From the NCBI GenBank assembly GCA_014190235.1, contig BJGC01000003.1, positions 1 through 64,000 of the forward strand: a stretch of 64,000 nucleotides of DNA. The letters are read 5' to 3'. Of this stretch, positions 25,487 to 35,179 are shown in pieces. Both the position numbers and the translations under genes were made by a program. Source of the stretch: Actinomycetes bacterium. Its GTDB lineage: Bacteria > Actinomycetota > Acidimicrobiia > Acidimicrobiales > Ilumatobacteraceae. Under the pieces are notes generated by a model that worked only from the letters and a program-made list of their open reading frames with translations, had not been told where the DNA came from and searched no databases. How positions within the stretch are numbered: the stretch's first letter is position 1; each line of letters starts with the position of its first letter.

Positions 25487-26460
25487 GCAAAATTCCGTTT
25501 GTAGCACGCATTGATAATGCTCCGCATGCAATGGCAGAGCAGGTATCACCAACTATTCAAAGAGTGATTGCCAACAACCCTTCAAAGTTCACTTATCGAG
25601 GGACCGGCACATACATCATTGGCGATACCAACGTTGTCGTGATCGATCCCGGACCGTTGCTTGACTCCCATCGTGACGCCCTTGATGGGGTCTTGAGTAA
25701 TCGCACTGTTCGAGCAATTGTGGTGACACATTGTCACGCCGACCACTCGCCGCTGGCAGAGTGGCTCAAGACCAAGACAGGTGCACAGACCTATGCAATT
25801 GGTCCGCACGCTGACATCACTGGTCTTGACATTGACGACTTTGCAGATGATCCTGACGAAGATTCACAAGACGATTCAGACAAAACAATTGCAGGCGATG
25901 AGCCACGCGAAACAATTGATGTTGCTTTTCAGCCAGACGTGATCGTGAAAGATGGCGAAACCTTTTTTGATGCTTACGGGATAACGCTGACTGCAGTGTG
26001 GACACCCGGTCACACTTCGAACCATCTCTGCGTGGCGTATGCACAAGAACACGCGTTATTCACGGGAGATCACATTATGGGATGGAGCACGACCGTAGTG
26101 TCACCTCCAGATGGAGATATGCGGAGCTATATGGCTTCACTTGACAAAGTGATTGATCGCAAAGATGCAATATTGTGGCCCACTCACGGCGCCCCAGTCA
26201 CCGAACCAATTGAATTTTTGCAGGCGTATCGCCAACACCGACGTGAGCGCGAGCAACAAATCATCGATGCACTGCAGATTGGTCCCCGAAATATTCAAGA
26301 ACTAGTGAAGGAAATGTATGTCGATGTCGCCAAGGCTCTGCATAAACCGGCTCGACGCAGTGTGTGGTCTCATTTGATTAAATTGCATCAAGATGGTGTG
26401 GTCGTGGTGACTGACGGTAGCGACCCCAAATTAAAATCGCTGTATAAGTTGAAGACCTGA
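25483..26460 (+). CDS. Metallo-beta-lactamase-fold hydrolase with C-terminal winged helix
   Basis: The 325-residue protein has the metal motif THCHADH, then TPGHTSNHLC and LFTGDHIMG, and a C-terminal winged helix with KARRSVWSHLIKL-like sequence, the layout of LACTB2-type nucleases/hydrolases. An acidic insert (DDFADDPDEDSQDD) lies in the middle. The ATG at 25483 is fixed by the overlap with the asparaginase stop; a longer upstream frame is inside that gene. Confidence 0.88.
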   Translation: MSKIPFVARIDNAPHAMAEQVSPTIQRVIANNPSKFTYRGTGTYIIGDTNVVVIDPGPLLDSHRDALDGVLSNRTVRAIVVTHCHADHSPLAEWLKTKTGAQTYAIGPHADITGLDIDDFADDPDEDSQDDSDKTIAGDEPRETIDVAFQPDVIVKDGETFFDAYGITLTAVWTPGHTSNHLCVAYAQEHALFTGDHIMGWSTTVVSPPDGDMRSYMASLDKVIDRKDAILWPTHGAPVTEPIEFLQAYRQHRREREQQIIDALQIGPRNIQELVKEMYVDVAKALHKPARRSVWSHLIKLHQDGVVVVTDGSDPKLKSLYKLKT

Positions 26461-26467
26461 GGAAGAT

Positions 26468-27598
26468 CTACTTCACCACGTTGGCCGGGAGTAGCGCAGG
26501 ATCAAAAAAAGCAAAGAAATCTTTGGTGGCGTTATTCAGGTATCGATTTGGATTGCCCATCCGTTTATCAAGAAGTATTCCGTCTCTTTTTGATTCACCG
26601 GGACGAGTAAAAGTAACAAATTGCGGAAGCGGTTTGTTGATGTCAAGTTGCATCGCAGTTCTACAGTCAAATAAGAGCAAGACTTTTGCGAGAGCGTTGA
26701 TGTCGACATCCCCAACAGCCGCGTATAACAATCGTCCATCATCAAGAGTGCATATTGCTGAACGCATAACGTATGTGACATTATGAAGTTCGCTACCCCA
26801 ATATGTGCCTGGGTATCGAGCAATAGATATTTCGCCTTCGTGGATAACCGGTGGAAGATTTTGTCGAAGTGTTGTCCACGTGCCGTCGTTGAACATGTCG
26901 GTTCCCAAAACACCAATGATGCTTGATCCGTCGGCACGAATTCCAAATGTTGCCTCACCATCAATGAGTGGTCGCACGATGCGTCCCTCGGAAAGATAGC
27001 CACTCTTAATATGGTTAAAGCGAAATCCGCCGTTGAATGCAGCAACAAGTGCGGGGCGTGCGGCGGGCATGACTCGCTTGTAATTATTCCACGGTCCGTC
27101 ACCTGGTATTTCAGTTCCTTTAAAAAGGCCAGCCGTGAGACGTGTTTGATCAATAACAACTGCACTGGCAACGACAGAACCGAGTGAAGCGAGTGGTCGA
27201 ATACTTGTGCTCCACATCACTGGTTGTCCGCCGACACTAGCGAGGACCCGCCATGTTCCTTCATCTTTTAGTGCTGGAGAAATCACTGGTGCAATGTTGG
27301 CTGGAGTCTCTTGTTTTGTATTTGGAGAAGTTGTCGACGGCGTGTCGGTTAGCAATGAAGGCTCGGTTGTAAGAGATAGCGATTCTGCCGGTTTTGCTGA
27401 AGGCGGGCCACTGTGTAGCCAACTTTCGAGTCTGTCGACGACAAAATTAAGTTGATGATTGCGTGCCCACGCAGCGGTGTTCGTTTGCAGATTTTCATCG
27501 CGATGTCGTAGTACATACGATGCGAGTGAAATGAGCGTCAGAGCGGCGAATAAACCTATTAACCCTATGACCGTAGTAATAAGTTTTCGTTTCAGCAT
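26468..27598 (-). CDS. Phosphodiester glycosidase-family protein, membrane-anchored
   Basis: The 376-residue protein has an N-terminal membrane helix (about 5-30), a Ser/Thr/Pro-rich linker and a C-terminal NAGPA-like domain: RPALVAAFNGGFRF, EATFGIRADGSS, and QLDINKPLPQF. NAGPA-type enzymes remove N-acetylglucosamine from phosphodiesters. It probably acts outside the membrane. The convergent neighbour's stop is 7 bp away. Confidence 0.8.
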   Translation of the reverse strand: MLKRKLITTVIGLIGLFAALTLISLASYVLRHRDENLQTNTAAWARNHQLNFVVDRLESWLHSGPPSAKPAESLSLTTEPSLLTDTPSTTSPNTKQETPANIAPVISPALKDEGTWRVLASVGGQPVMWSTSIRPLASLGSVVASAVVIDQTRLTAGLFKGTEIPGDGPWNNYKRVMPAARPALVAAFNGGFRFNHIKSGYLSEGRIVRPLIDGEATFGIRADGSSIIGVLGTDMFNDGTWTTLRQNLPPVIHEGEISIARYPGTYWGSELHNVTYVMRSAICTLDDGRLLYAAVGDVDINALAKVLLLFDCRTAMQLDINKPLPQFVTFTRPGESKRDGILLDKRMGNPNRYLNNATKDFFAFFDPALLPANVVK

Positions 27599-27659
27599 TG
27601 TTCACTCAGGGTAGGGGATGAGTTCACAGAATACTGCTCTAGGCGTCTAAACTTGAATC

Positions 27660-28664
27660 ATGGCAGGTGTCCAACTGATTAAAGTTACTAAAAATTTTGG
27701 TTCCGTGGTTGCTGTCGATGATTTCTCGCTCGATATTGCCGATAAAGAATTCATGGTCTTATTGGGGCCATCCGGATGTGGCAAATCTACAGTGCTGCGC
27801 ATGATCGCTGGCCTTGAAGCGCCAACAAGTGGCGAGGTTTTTATTGGCGACCATCTCATGAACGGAGTCGCGCCCAAAGATCGCGATGTGGCAATGGTGT
27901 TTCAGAGTTATGCCTTGTACCCACACAAGACAGTGAGAGCAAATATTGAGTTCCCGCTCAAAACACGCGGAGTTGATTCGAAACTCCGTGCTGCTGCAGT
28001 CGCTGATGCAGCCGCAGTTTTAGGTCTTGCAGATTTGCTTGATCGCAAACCAGGTCAACTGTCTGGTGGTCAACGTCAACGCGTGGCTCTGGCACGCGCG
28101 TTAGTGCGTGACCCTCAGGTTTTTTGCATGGATGAGCCACTCTCAAACCTTGATGCAAAACTGCGTGGAGAAACACGATCAGAACTTGTTGCATTGCACC
28201 AGCGACTTGGTTCAACATTTGTTTATGTCACTCATGATCAGGTCGAAGCGATGACAATGGGATCTCGTATCGCAGTTATCGTTGCGGGAGTTTTGCAACA
28301 AGTCGGATCTCCGACGGATGTATATGACCGTCCTGCAAATATTTTTGTCGCTACGTTTTTAGGAACTCCACCGATGAATATTTTTCCAGCACAGTTGTTT
28401 GAAGCAGGTGAGCACAGTGTCGGAGTTCGCCCCGAGTATGTGCGGTTTGTTGACTCGCACTCAGGCGGAGTAGAGGCAACAATACGTTTGGTCGAGCATC
28501 TTGGACATGAAGTTCATGTCACAGGTGTTCTCGCAGATGGCACCGTCGTAGTGGCACGACATGGGGGTGAAGAAGCATCTCCACGATCAGGAGACATGGT
28601 GACCGTGTCTGCAGAAGCGCGACATCGTCATCGATTTGACGTGAGTGGTCGTCGGTTAGCCTGA
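27660..28664 (+). CDS. ABC transporter ATPase, sugar-type (UgpC/MsmK-like)
   Basis: The 334-residue ATPase has Walker A at 36-43 (GPSGCGKS), Q-loop (MVFQSYALYPH), signature LSGGQRQRVALARALV, Walker B (VFCMDEPLSNLDAK) and an OB-like C-terminal domain. It energises uptake of a sugar or glycerol-phosphate by the permeases that follow. It overlaps the first permease by TGATG. The set 27660-31886 is one operon. Confidence 0.94.
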   Translation: MAGVQLIKVTKNFGSVVAVDDFSLDIADKEFMVLLGPSGCGKSTVLRMIAGLEAPTSGEVFIGDHLMNGVAPKDRDVAMVFQSYALYPHKTVRANIEFPLKTRGVDSKLRAAAVADAAAVLGLADLLDRKPGQLSGGQRQRVALARALVRDPQVFCMDEPLSNLDAKLRGETRSELVALHQRLGSTFVYVTHDQVEAMTMGSRIAVIVAGVLQQVGSPTDVYDRPANIFVATFLGTPPMNIFPAQLFEAGEHSVGVRPEYVRFVDSHSGGVEATIRLVEHLGHEVHVTGVLADGTVVVARHGGEEASPRSGDMVTVSAEARHRHRFDVSGRRLA

Positions 28665-29557
28665 TGTTTCGTCGTCGCGGAGATGGATTAATTGCTAGCG
28701 CGATGCTGGCACCAGCTATTGCAATTCTGAGCATCTTTGTTGTTTACCCTTTAGGGAGAGCAGTGTGGCTTGGTCACCTACGGTGTGACGCGACAGGACG
28801 TAAGTGTCGCACATCAGGATGGATGCAATATTTTGACGTCTTGCGCTCGAGTGATTTTCAGCATGCACTCAAAGTGACATTTGTTTACGCTCTTTTGACA
28901 GTTCCGGCAGGACTTGTTATCGGAGTTGGACTAGCGGTATTGGCAGATAAGCAAATTCGTGGCATCGGATTTTTCCGAACGATTTTTTCGTCTACGGTTG
29001 CAACGTCTGTTGCTGTTGCTTCGTTGATCTGGTTTGTTTTGTTGCAACCTCAAGTGGGTTTGTTGCCAGATATGTTGTCGATGTTTGGAGTCATGAAGAA
29101 TCCTGGGCTTTTAAATGATGCTGGTACTGCACTGCCAGCCATTGCAATAACCAGCATTTGGGCCAATTTGGGTTTCACGTTCATCATCGTGACGGCAGCC
29201 CTGCAGAGTATCCCAGCAGAGTTATTTGAAAGCGCCATGATGGACGGTGCGGGCGGATGGAAACGATTCACCAATGTGACGATCCCGATGCTGTCACCAA
29301 CACTGTTGTTTGTGAGTGTCGTTCTCGTCACAAGAGCATTTCAGGCCTATGCAGAAGTAGACCTGCTCACCAAGGGTGGTCCAAACCCAGAGCGCTCAAC
29401 AGAGACCGTGACATACTTAATCTACGGTCAGACATCGCTCGTAAAAAATGACATTGGCCTAAAGTCAACAACAGCAGTGCTGCTCTTTGCAATCTTGTTG
29501 GTGCTCAGTCTTGTTCAGTTCCGCAGTCTTGAGCGCAGAGTTCATTATGGCAACTAA
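28664..29557 (+). CDS. ABC sugar permease 1 (UgpA/MalF-like)
   Basis: The 297-residue protein has six hydrophobic segments and the EAA-type loop (ESAMMDGAGGWKRFTNVTIPML) that docks to the ATPase. It resembles the first permease of sn-glycerol-3-phosphate or sugar importers. A short hydrophilic insert (HLRCDATGRKCRTSG) follows the first helix. The stop overlaps the second permease by 11 bp. Confidence 0.9.
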   Translation: MFRRRGDGLIASAMLAPAIAILSIFVVYPLGRAVWLGHLRCDATGRKCRTSGWMQYFDVLRSSDFQHALKVTFVYALLTVPAGLVIGVGLAVLADKQIRGIGFFRTIFSSTVATSVAVASLIWFVLLQPQVGLLPDMLSMFGVMKNPGLLNDAGTALPAIAITSIWANLGFTFIIVTAALQSIPAELFESAMMDGAGGWKRFTNVTIPMLSPTLLFVSVVLVTRAFQAYAEVDLLTKGGPNPERSTETVTYLIYGQTSLVKNDIGLKSTTAVLLFAILLVLSLVQFRSLERRVHYGN

Positions 29558-30395
29558 TACTGCAGTTGCAAAGCAACAAAAATCTTGGCGTGTTTACGGT
29601 CGTTACACGCTTCTCATGTTTGTCACTCTCATCGTCGTGTTTCCGATTTATGCAACAGTTCTTTCTGCATTTAAGTCGGGACCTGACTCCCTTGATCATC
29701 CACGATCCCTCTTGCCAACCGGACTAACTCTTGACACGATGCGTGCAGCATGGAACCTGGGTCATATGGGGCGATTGTTGTGGAATAGCCTCTTTGTTTC
29801 AGTTGCAGTCACCATTGGCGTCATCATCACGTCGGTTCTTGCTGCCTATGCATTTACGTTTATCAATTTTCGGGGACGAAGATTTGTCTTTGGTTTCTGC
29901 CTAGCAACTTTGCTTGTGCCCGTTGAAGCAACTGTCGTGATTAATCAGCGCCTCATCGATTCATTTGGCTGGAAAAACAGTTATCAGGGTCTCATCGTGC
30001 CATTACTGGCAACTGCATTTGGAATTTTTCTGATTCGTCAAGTTTTTATGACTGTTCCAAAAGAACTTATTGAGGCTGCATCGCTCGACGGTGTTGGGCA
30101 CTTCGGTCTACTGCGAGAAGTCGCGATGCCTCTTGCGCGCCCAACACTTGGTGCTCTGGGGCTATTTACATTTCTTGGCACATGGAACCAGTATTTGTGG
30201 CCTCAGGCCGTTGTCGATGATCAGGAACATCGAACAATCCAAATCGGCCTTGATGCATTACGATCTGCAGACATCAATCGATTTAACCTCATTACCGCCG
30301 GCACCGTCATCGGTGCTCTTCCGATCTTTGTTGTTCTCGTTGCGTTCCAACGGCAGTTGGTGCGAGGCCTGACAGCAGGAGCAATAAAGGGCTAG
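29547..30395 (+). CDS. ABC sugar permease 2 (UgpE/MalG-like)
   Basis: The 282-residue protein has six hydrophobic segments and the EAA loop (EAASLDGVGHFGLLREVAMPLARP). The ATG at 29547 was chosen because membrane topology starts soon after; an earlier in-frame ATG lies within the first permease. It ends 27 bp before the binding protein gene. Confidence 0.9.
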   Translation: MATNTAVAKQQKSWRVYGRYTLLMFVTLIVVFPIYATVLSAFKSGPDSLDHPRSLLPTGLTLDTMRAAWNLGHMGRLLWNSLFVSVAVTIGVIITSVLAAYAFTFINFRGRRFVFGFCLATLLVPVEATVVINQRLIDSFGWKNSYQGLIVPLLATAFGIFLIRQVFMTVPKELIEAASLDGVGHFGLLREVAMPLARPTLGALGLFTFLGTWNQYLWPQAVVDDQEHRTIQIGLDALRSADINRFNLITAGTVIGALPIFVVLVAFQRQLVRGLTAGAIKG

Positions 30396-30422
30396 AACCC
30401 CATTTACAAAAGGAGAAAAAAA

Positions 30423-31886
30423 ATGAAGTCCCCCCAAAAGTACCTATTTATCCCGTTGATTATTCTTGCTTCGGCCGTCGGATCGGCATGTAGTTCTGGA
30501 AAGTCAGTGACAAGCGGTGGCAATACTGCTGCATCCTCTGACAGTGCAGTTGTCACAACGTTGCCCGAACTCGCGGCGTGTGACACTACTGCGCTTGATT
30601 CGGTCACTTCACCGATTGAAATCACGTTCTGGCACGGAATGAACACGACACTTGCTGATGAACTTGTAAAACTTACTGACTCCTATAACGCGTCGCAAAC
30701 AAAAGTCAAAATAAAACTTGTTGCTCAAGGCGGTTATGAGCAGACTATTGATGCGTACCTCCAAGGTTCTGAATCAAGTCGACCTGACGTTGTGCAGATG
30801 CCCGAGTACATGGTGCAGTCAATGGTGGACACCAAAACAATGTTGCCAATGCAGTCGTGCGTCAATAATGCAGAATTTGACCTCTCGACGATTGGTGATA
30901 AAGCAGTTACTGCATACAGCACGCAGGGTGCATTGCAGGCAATGCCTTTCAACTTGAGTAATCCAGTGCTGTTCTACAACAAGAAAATCTTTAAGGCTGC
31001 AGGTTTAGATCCAGAAGTATCGCCTAAGAGCCTGGAAGACCTAACGGCGTTCTCTGAAAAAATTATTGCTAGTGGTGCCGCTAAGTATGGAATATCTCTA
31101 GACAGCGCACTCGATAGTGGCGGTGGTTGGTATTTAGAACAGTGGTTCGCCAAAGCAGGTGAGTTATATACAGACAACGATAATGGCCGTACTGCGCGCT
31201 CAACAAAAGTGCTGTTCAATAACAAAACTGGTACGGACTTGTTGACATATTTGCAAGGGTTGCTCACTAGTAAGTTGGCTGTGAGCGTTGGCGACAACGC
31301 GAGCGGACAAGATCAGTTGCTCAAGTTGGTGGACAAAAAAGAACTCACTGCAATGACGATTGCGACAACCGCGGCATTGGGTCCAGTAATAGATGTCATC
31401 AAAGGTGGCCAGTTCAAAGAGCAGATCTCGCTTGAGGACTTGGGCATCGGTCCGATGCCAGGACCAAATGGCACACAAGGCGCACTTGTCGGTGGTGCAA
31501 GCCTCTGGATTGTCGACAAAGGTGACGATGTAAAAAATGCTGCAGCATGGGACTACATCAAGTTCATGGTGTCGGCACAATCACAAAGCACATGGGCTGC
31601 GAAAACTGGTTACCTGCCAGTCAATAAAGCAGCCGAGACGCTAGACCCCTTGAAAACGACCTATGCGACTGATCCACGCTTCAAGGTGGGTTTTGATCAA
31701 TTGATGGCAGCAAAGGATGCGCCTTCTTCGAATGGTCCCATCATCGGACCACTGCGAGAAGTGCGCACTGTCGTGGCGCAGGCCGTGGCGGCAATCTTTA
31801 AGGGTGCAGATGTTGCGACTGCTTTGGCTGAGGCTGAAACCAAGGCCAACCAACTCATCAACGATTACAACGCACTGAACGGCTGA
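30423..31886 (+). CDS. ABC substrate-binding lipoprotein, sugar-type
   Basis: The 487-residue protein is the extracellular binding component. It has a lipoprotein signal peptide with Cys23 (VGSAC), a Ser/Gly/Thr linker and a family 1 solute-binding fold (ITFWHGMN, RPDVVQMPEYMVQ, ALVGGASLWI, AAWDYIKFM) close to UgpB. The AAAAGGAG-like ribosome site at 30410-30417 is strong, in line with the high demand for binding proteins. The ligand is probably a sugar or glycerol-3-phosphate type compound. Confidence 0.92.
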   Translation: MKSPQKYLFIPLIILASAVGSACSSGKSVTSGGNTAASSDSAVVTTLPELAACDTTALDSVTSPIEITFWHGMNTTLADELVKLTDSYNASQTKVKIKLVAQGGYEQTIDAYLQGSESSRPDVVQMPEYMVQSMVDTKTMLPMQSCVNNAEFDLSTIGDKAVTAYSTQGALQAMPFNLSNPVLFYNKKIFKAAGLDPEVSPKSLEDLTAFSEKIIASGAAKYGISLDSALDSGGGWYLEQWFAKAGELYTDNDNGRTARSTKVLFNNKTGTDLLTYLQGLLTSKLAVSVGDNASGQDQLLKLVDKKELTAMTIATTAALGPVIDVIKGGQFKEQISLEDLGIGPMPGPNGTQGALVGGASLWIVDKGDDVKNAAAWDYIKFMVSAQSQSTWAAKTGYLPVNKAAETLDPLKTTYATDPRFKVGFDQLMAAKDAPSSNGPIIGPLREVRTVVAQAVAAIFKGADVATALAEAETKANQLINDYNALNG

Positions 31887-31894
31887 AGAATTTC

Positions 31895-31926
31895 TGAACT
31901 GGGGCGCCTAAAAACGTCCCAGTTCA
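31895..31926. terminator. Hairpin between convergent genes
   Basis: Arms of nine to ten bases (TGAACTGGG against CCCAGTTCA) enclose a 13-14 base loop. The right arm lies within the end of the convergent DUF885 gene, whose stop is at 31908. A T-run follows on the plus strand (CTTTTC). Confidence 0.6.
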
Positions 31927-33578
31927 CTTTTCAAAAGATCAAGACCAAGATTGCCGAGGCTTAATCCATGGGCATGCCATTGTCGTAGGTCAAATGAAGA
32001 GCCGTATTTTTTTTCGGCGTCGTGTCGCAGGTCAAGCCACACGCGTTCTCCTAGTTTGTAGGAGATTGCTTGTGCTGGCCAGCCTAGATATCGATTGATT
32101 TCAGAACGATTGAACTCGTCGTCACTTGAGGAGCGTTCCGACAAGAACTCCAACATCAATGCCGGTGTCCATTGCTCATTTGGGTGCCAACTGGAATCTT
32201 TTGGAATTGATAATCCACAGTGCATTCCCGTGTCAATCACAACGCGTGCAGCTCGAAACGCTTGAGCGTATAGATACCCGAGCCGATACTCAGGATTCTC
32301 AAACATTGCGAACTCATCCATCAGGCGTTCTGCATATAACGCCCAACCTTCACCGTGTCCCGATACAAAATTGTGTCGCTGAAATCGAGAGAGGCGATCT
32401 TTATTGAGAACTGCGACTCCGATTTGCAGATGATGTCCGGGGACACCTTCGTGGTAGGCAGTAGTTGGTTCGCTCCATCGCGGGAAGGATGTGCGACCAT
32501 TTGCTGGATACCACGTTCTTCCGGATCGAACCAGATCTTCACTCGGTGGGGTGTAGTACATTGCAGCGGCACCACCTGGTGGTGAGATCATCGCTTCAAT
32601 TTTGTGAATACGCGGATCAATCTCAAAATGCTTATTTGAAATCAGAAATGACGTCGCATCATCCATGAGTTCTTGCAGCCACGCACGAAGGTTGTCTTCG
32701 CCATGTATTGCTCGCTCGGGATCGGTGTCTAGTAGGTGTCGTACTTCGTTGAGCGAAGCGCCAGGCAGAATCTCTTGGGCACATTTGTGTAACTCGGCAT
32801 CAAGACGTTTTGTCTCGGCCCATCCCCATTCGTATGCATCACGAGCAGAAATCTGCATTCCCAAAAACTGTCGTCGAGCAATCTCGTGTCGTTGAGCACC
32901 GCATGCGTCATCAGTTGTCGCAAGGACAGCATATTCGTTGCGCAAGAAATCAGATGTCGCTGCAAGAGCGGCACCTGCATCACTTGCTGCGCGTTCAAGT
33001 TGTTGCAATGGTGCTCCTTTGACGTTGGCAGCGGCCTGAGCAAACAAGTTGAAAAACCCAGAACGCACTGTGTCTCCGGACCACTGGCGCAATTGATCGG
33101 CGACGGCTAGTACCTGACGCTGTGATGTCACGGTTCCGTTGTCAAGCCCCAGTTGCCACGTTTGGCGCATTTGCGCAAATGCTTCTGGCACGTGAGACAT
33201 GCGCTCGGCGATTACTTCCCATTGCTCAGCGGTGTCTGTTGGCATTAAATCAAAAACACTGCGTGCTTCGTCGACATCACCTGCGATGATGCGGATTGCT
33301 CGTAAATGTTCGCCACCGTCATACGACATCAACGATGCTTCAAGGGCTTCACGCAAAACACCAGCCGCCAATCGATCGTCGTCAGTGTCGGTGACTGCAG
33401 AATTACATTCGGCCAATGTGCGTCTTGCAAGTTGTTCTCGTTCTGCATGACCACTCGGGCTGAAATCTGTCATTTTGTTGTCATGGCCAACGATGCCCAG
33501 ACTCGTTGCTAGCCCTGGATCGAGCTTGGCAAGATTGTCGATATAACGATCGGACAGAGAGAACACTTGTGAGGTCAT
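31908..33578 (-). CDS. DUF885-family protein, putative metallopeptidase
   Basis: The protein of 556 residues matches DUF885: MYYTPPSEDLVRSGRTWY, then PTTAYHEGVPGHHLQ with the HExxHH-like zinc motif HEGVPGHH, and SGHGEGWALYAERLMDE supplying a Glu ligand. This pattern fits a soluble peptidase of the M32-related or M3-like group. The ATG at 33578 was chosen over a GTG three codons earlier. It lies in a single unit, convergent with the ABC operon. Confidence 0.85.
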   Translation of the reverse strand: MTSQVFSLSDRYIDNLAKLDPGLATSLGIVGHDNKMTDFSPSGHAEREQLARRTLAECNSAVTDTDDDRLAAGVLREALEASLMSYDGGEHLRAIRIIAGDVDEARSVFDLMPTDTAEQWEVIAERMSHVPEAFAQMRQTWQLGLDNGTVTSQRQVLAVADQLRQWSGDTVRSGFFNLFAQAAANVKGAPLQQLERAASDAGAALAATSDFLRNEYAVLATTDDACGAQRHEIARRQFLGMQISARDAYEWGWAETKRLDAELHKCAQEILPGASLNEVRHLLDTDPERAIHGEDNLRAWLQELMDDATSFLISNKHFEIDPRIHKIEAMISPPGGAAAMYYTPPSEDLVRSGRTWYPANGRTSFPRWSEPTTAYHEGVPGHHLQIGVAVLNKDRLSRFQRHNFVSGHGEGWALYAERLMDEFAMFENPEYRLGYLYAQAFRAARVVIDTGMHCGLSIPKDSSWHPNEQWTPALMLEFLSERSSSDDEFNRSEINRYLGWPAQAISYKLGERVWLDLRHDAEKKYGSSFDLRQWHAHGLSLGNLGLDLLKSELGRF

Positions 33579-33637
33579 GGTGACCACTATAAAGAATCAG
33601 CGCTGACTGGTATTACGCAGTATCGAAAGAGCGTGTT

Positions 33638-35152
33638 CTAACTTGAACTGTGTTTGCCGCGTAAATGGCGCCCGATATACGCGACGACCACTTGTTGAGT
33701 GTTGTCGTCCAGATAGATATGAATTCTAAAGAGATGAGCCTTTTTACCCCGCCGGATATGGGCCTCGGCTAGTACGCGTCGTTCCTGCCATGTGATGGCG
33801 TAGTCCTGTTCATACTTTTGACGCGAGTTATCGGAGACGTGCGCGGCATAGTCAAGACCAACACTGCGACATGCGAGTTGAAACGAGGTGCCAGAAATCT
33901 CTTTGCTCATCCACGCTCTAGCGACCTCATTAAGGCGGCGGAGATCTTGAAGAACTGCAAAAGGTTCTGGACCTTCGAGCTGCTCGCCGGACTCGAGAGC
34001 ATTTTCGTGGAAAGTTAAGAAGGTAAAGTTTTCCTGAGCAAGGCGGAGTGCTTCTTTCATTGAAGCGACTGCTTTTATTCCTGCAGTTGTGCCCGCACTT
34101 GTCTCGAGGTCAACATTTCTCAAAATGAGTTGATCAACTTGTCCGCTTTTTCTTTCGAGCTTCGTTCGTTGTTCGCCAATCATTCTGTCGGCATCTGCAA
34201 TTTGAGCTTGTAAGTCAACGATATTGCGTTCATATTCGTCGATAGTGGCGTTTTGTGCAGCAAAAAGTTCGGATGGAATACTCGTTAGTGCGTCGGCGGT
34301 TGTGTCGTGATCGAGGTCTTCTTCAAATTCTTCAAAGTCTTCGAAATCATCCCGCGGTGGTGGCGGAACGCGTGGTGATGCCAACGCCAATGCCCCAGTC
34401 TCAATAACAACACGTACTAAGCGATCACGCTCTGCCTTGAAAGAACTGCTTGTTGTTTCTCTCAGCAACAGCGTGAATGGATCAGCCCTGCCGGCCCAGT
34501 AGACGCGTATAGATCCGGGTCCAAGAATAGTGTCACCAGTGAGTTCGTTGAATCCTCTCAGAGCTTCTGGGGTGTTGAGAATCACGATATGAGCTAAGCC
34601 TGAAAGTGGTCCGGCACCGTCTCGAAAAAGTGGAGCCGAGGTGCGTTCGTAATCTGTCACTTCTACGAGTACGGGCAGGCGTCGACTCGGGGCATCGACG
34701 AATGCACCGAAGGTGTTTCCTTGCAGTGATGTTGTGGCGATTGATGACCGAACAACGAGCTGATGATTGGCATCGTAGACCGTGACTTCTTGAAGCACGC
34801 GAGCGACGAGTTGCACAATGAGTGCCTGCGGAAGATCAGTTGATCGTGACGGGGCAATTCGATTGCTTGTAGGGATAAGGACACTTCGAAGATCAAAGGT
34901 AAGCGAACCATTGATGTACACAATAGTGACAGTGAAAGATCTTGTATGACTACCACCAGGGGGACTCTCGTCGATTGACAATCGAAACACTGGATCGTCT
35001 GTTCCTTCGCGTGTGCGCACGAATGTTCCGGCAGGTCTTTTGTCGCTTGGAAAATTATCAAGTAACCAATCAGAGACAATATCGATGACGGTGATTCGTT
35101 GTTGTTGAGAACACGGCTCAGTCGTAAACGAGACTGCGTAAGTCGTTCTCAT
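33638..35152 (-). CDS. Uncharacterised protein with central coiled coil
   Basis: The 504-residue protein is not recognised. It has a beta-rich N-terminal half (1-260), a proline/acidic linker (about 260-285, with DDFEDFEEFEEDL), a coiled coil at about 298-350 and a C-terminal alpha-beta segment ending in VVVAYIGRHL. That C-terminal motif recurs in proteins of unknown role and may be a small RNase- or RelE-like fold, but this is a guess. It follows the gene at 35180 in the same direction with a 27-bp gap. Confidence 0.6.
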   Translation of the reverse strand: MRTTYAVSFTTEPCSQQQRITVIDIVSDWLLDNFPSDKRPAGTFVRTREGTDDPVFRLSIDESPPGGSHTRSFTVTIVYINGSLTFDLRSVLIPTSNRIAPSRSTDLPQALIVQLVARVLQEVTVYDANHQLVVRSSIATTSLQGNTFGAFVDAPSRRLPVLVEVTDYERTSAPLFRDGAGPLSGLAHIVILNTPEALRGFNELTGDTILGPGSIRVYWAGRADPFTLLLRETTSSSFKAERDRLVRVVIETGALALASPRVPPPPRDDFEDFEEFEEDLDHDTTADALTSIPSELFAAQNATIDEYERNIVDLQAQIADADRMIGEQRTKLERKSGQVDQLILRNVDLETSAGTTAGIKAVASMKEALRLAQENFTFLTFHENALESGEQLEGPEPFAVLQDLRRLNEVARAWMSKEISGTSFQLACRSVGLDYAAHVSDNSRQKYEQDYAITWQERRVLAEAHIRRGKKAHLFRIHIYLDDNTQQVVVAYIGRHLRGKHSSS

Positions 35153-35179
35153 CTCGGAGTCCCGAAAGCACTACGGGGT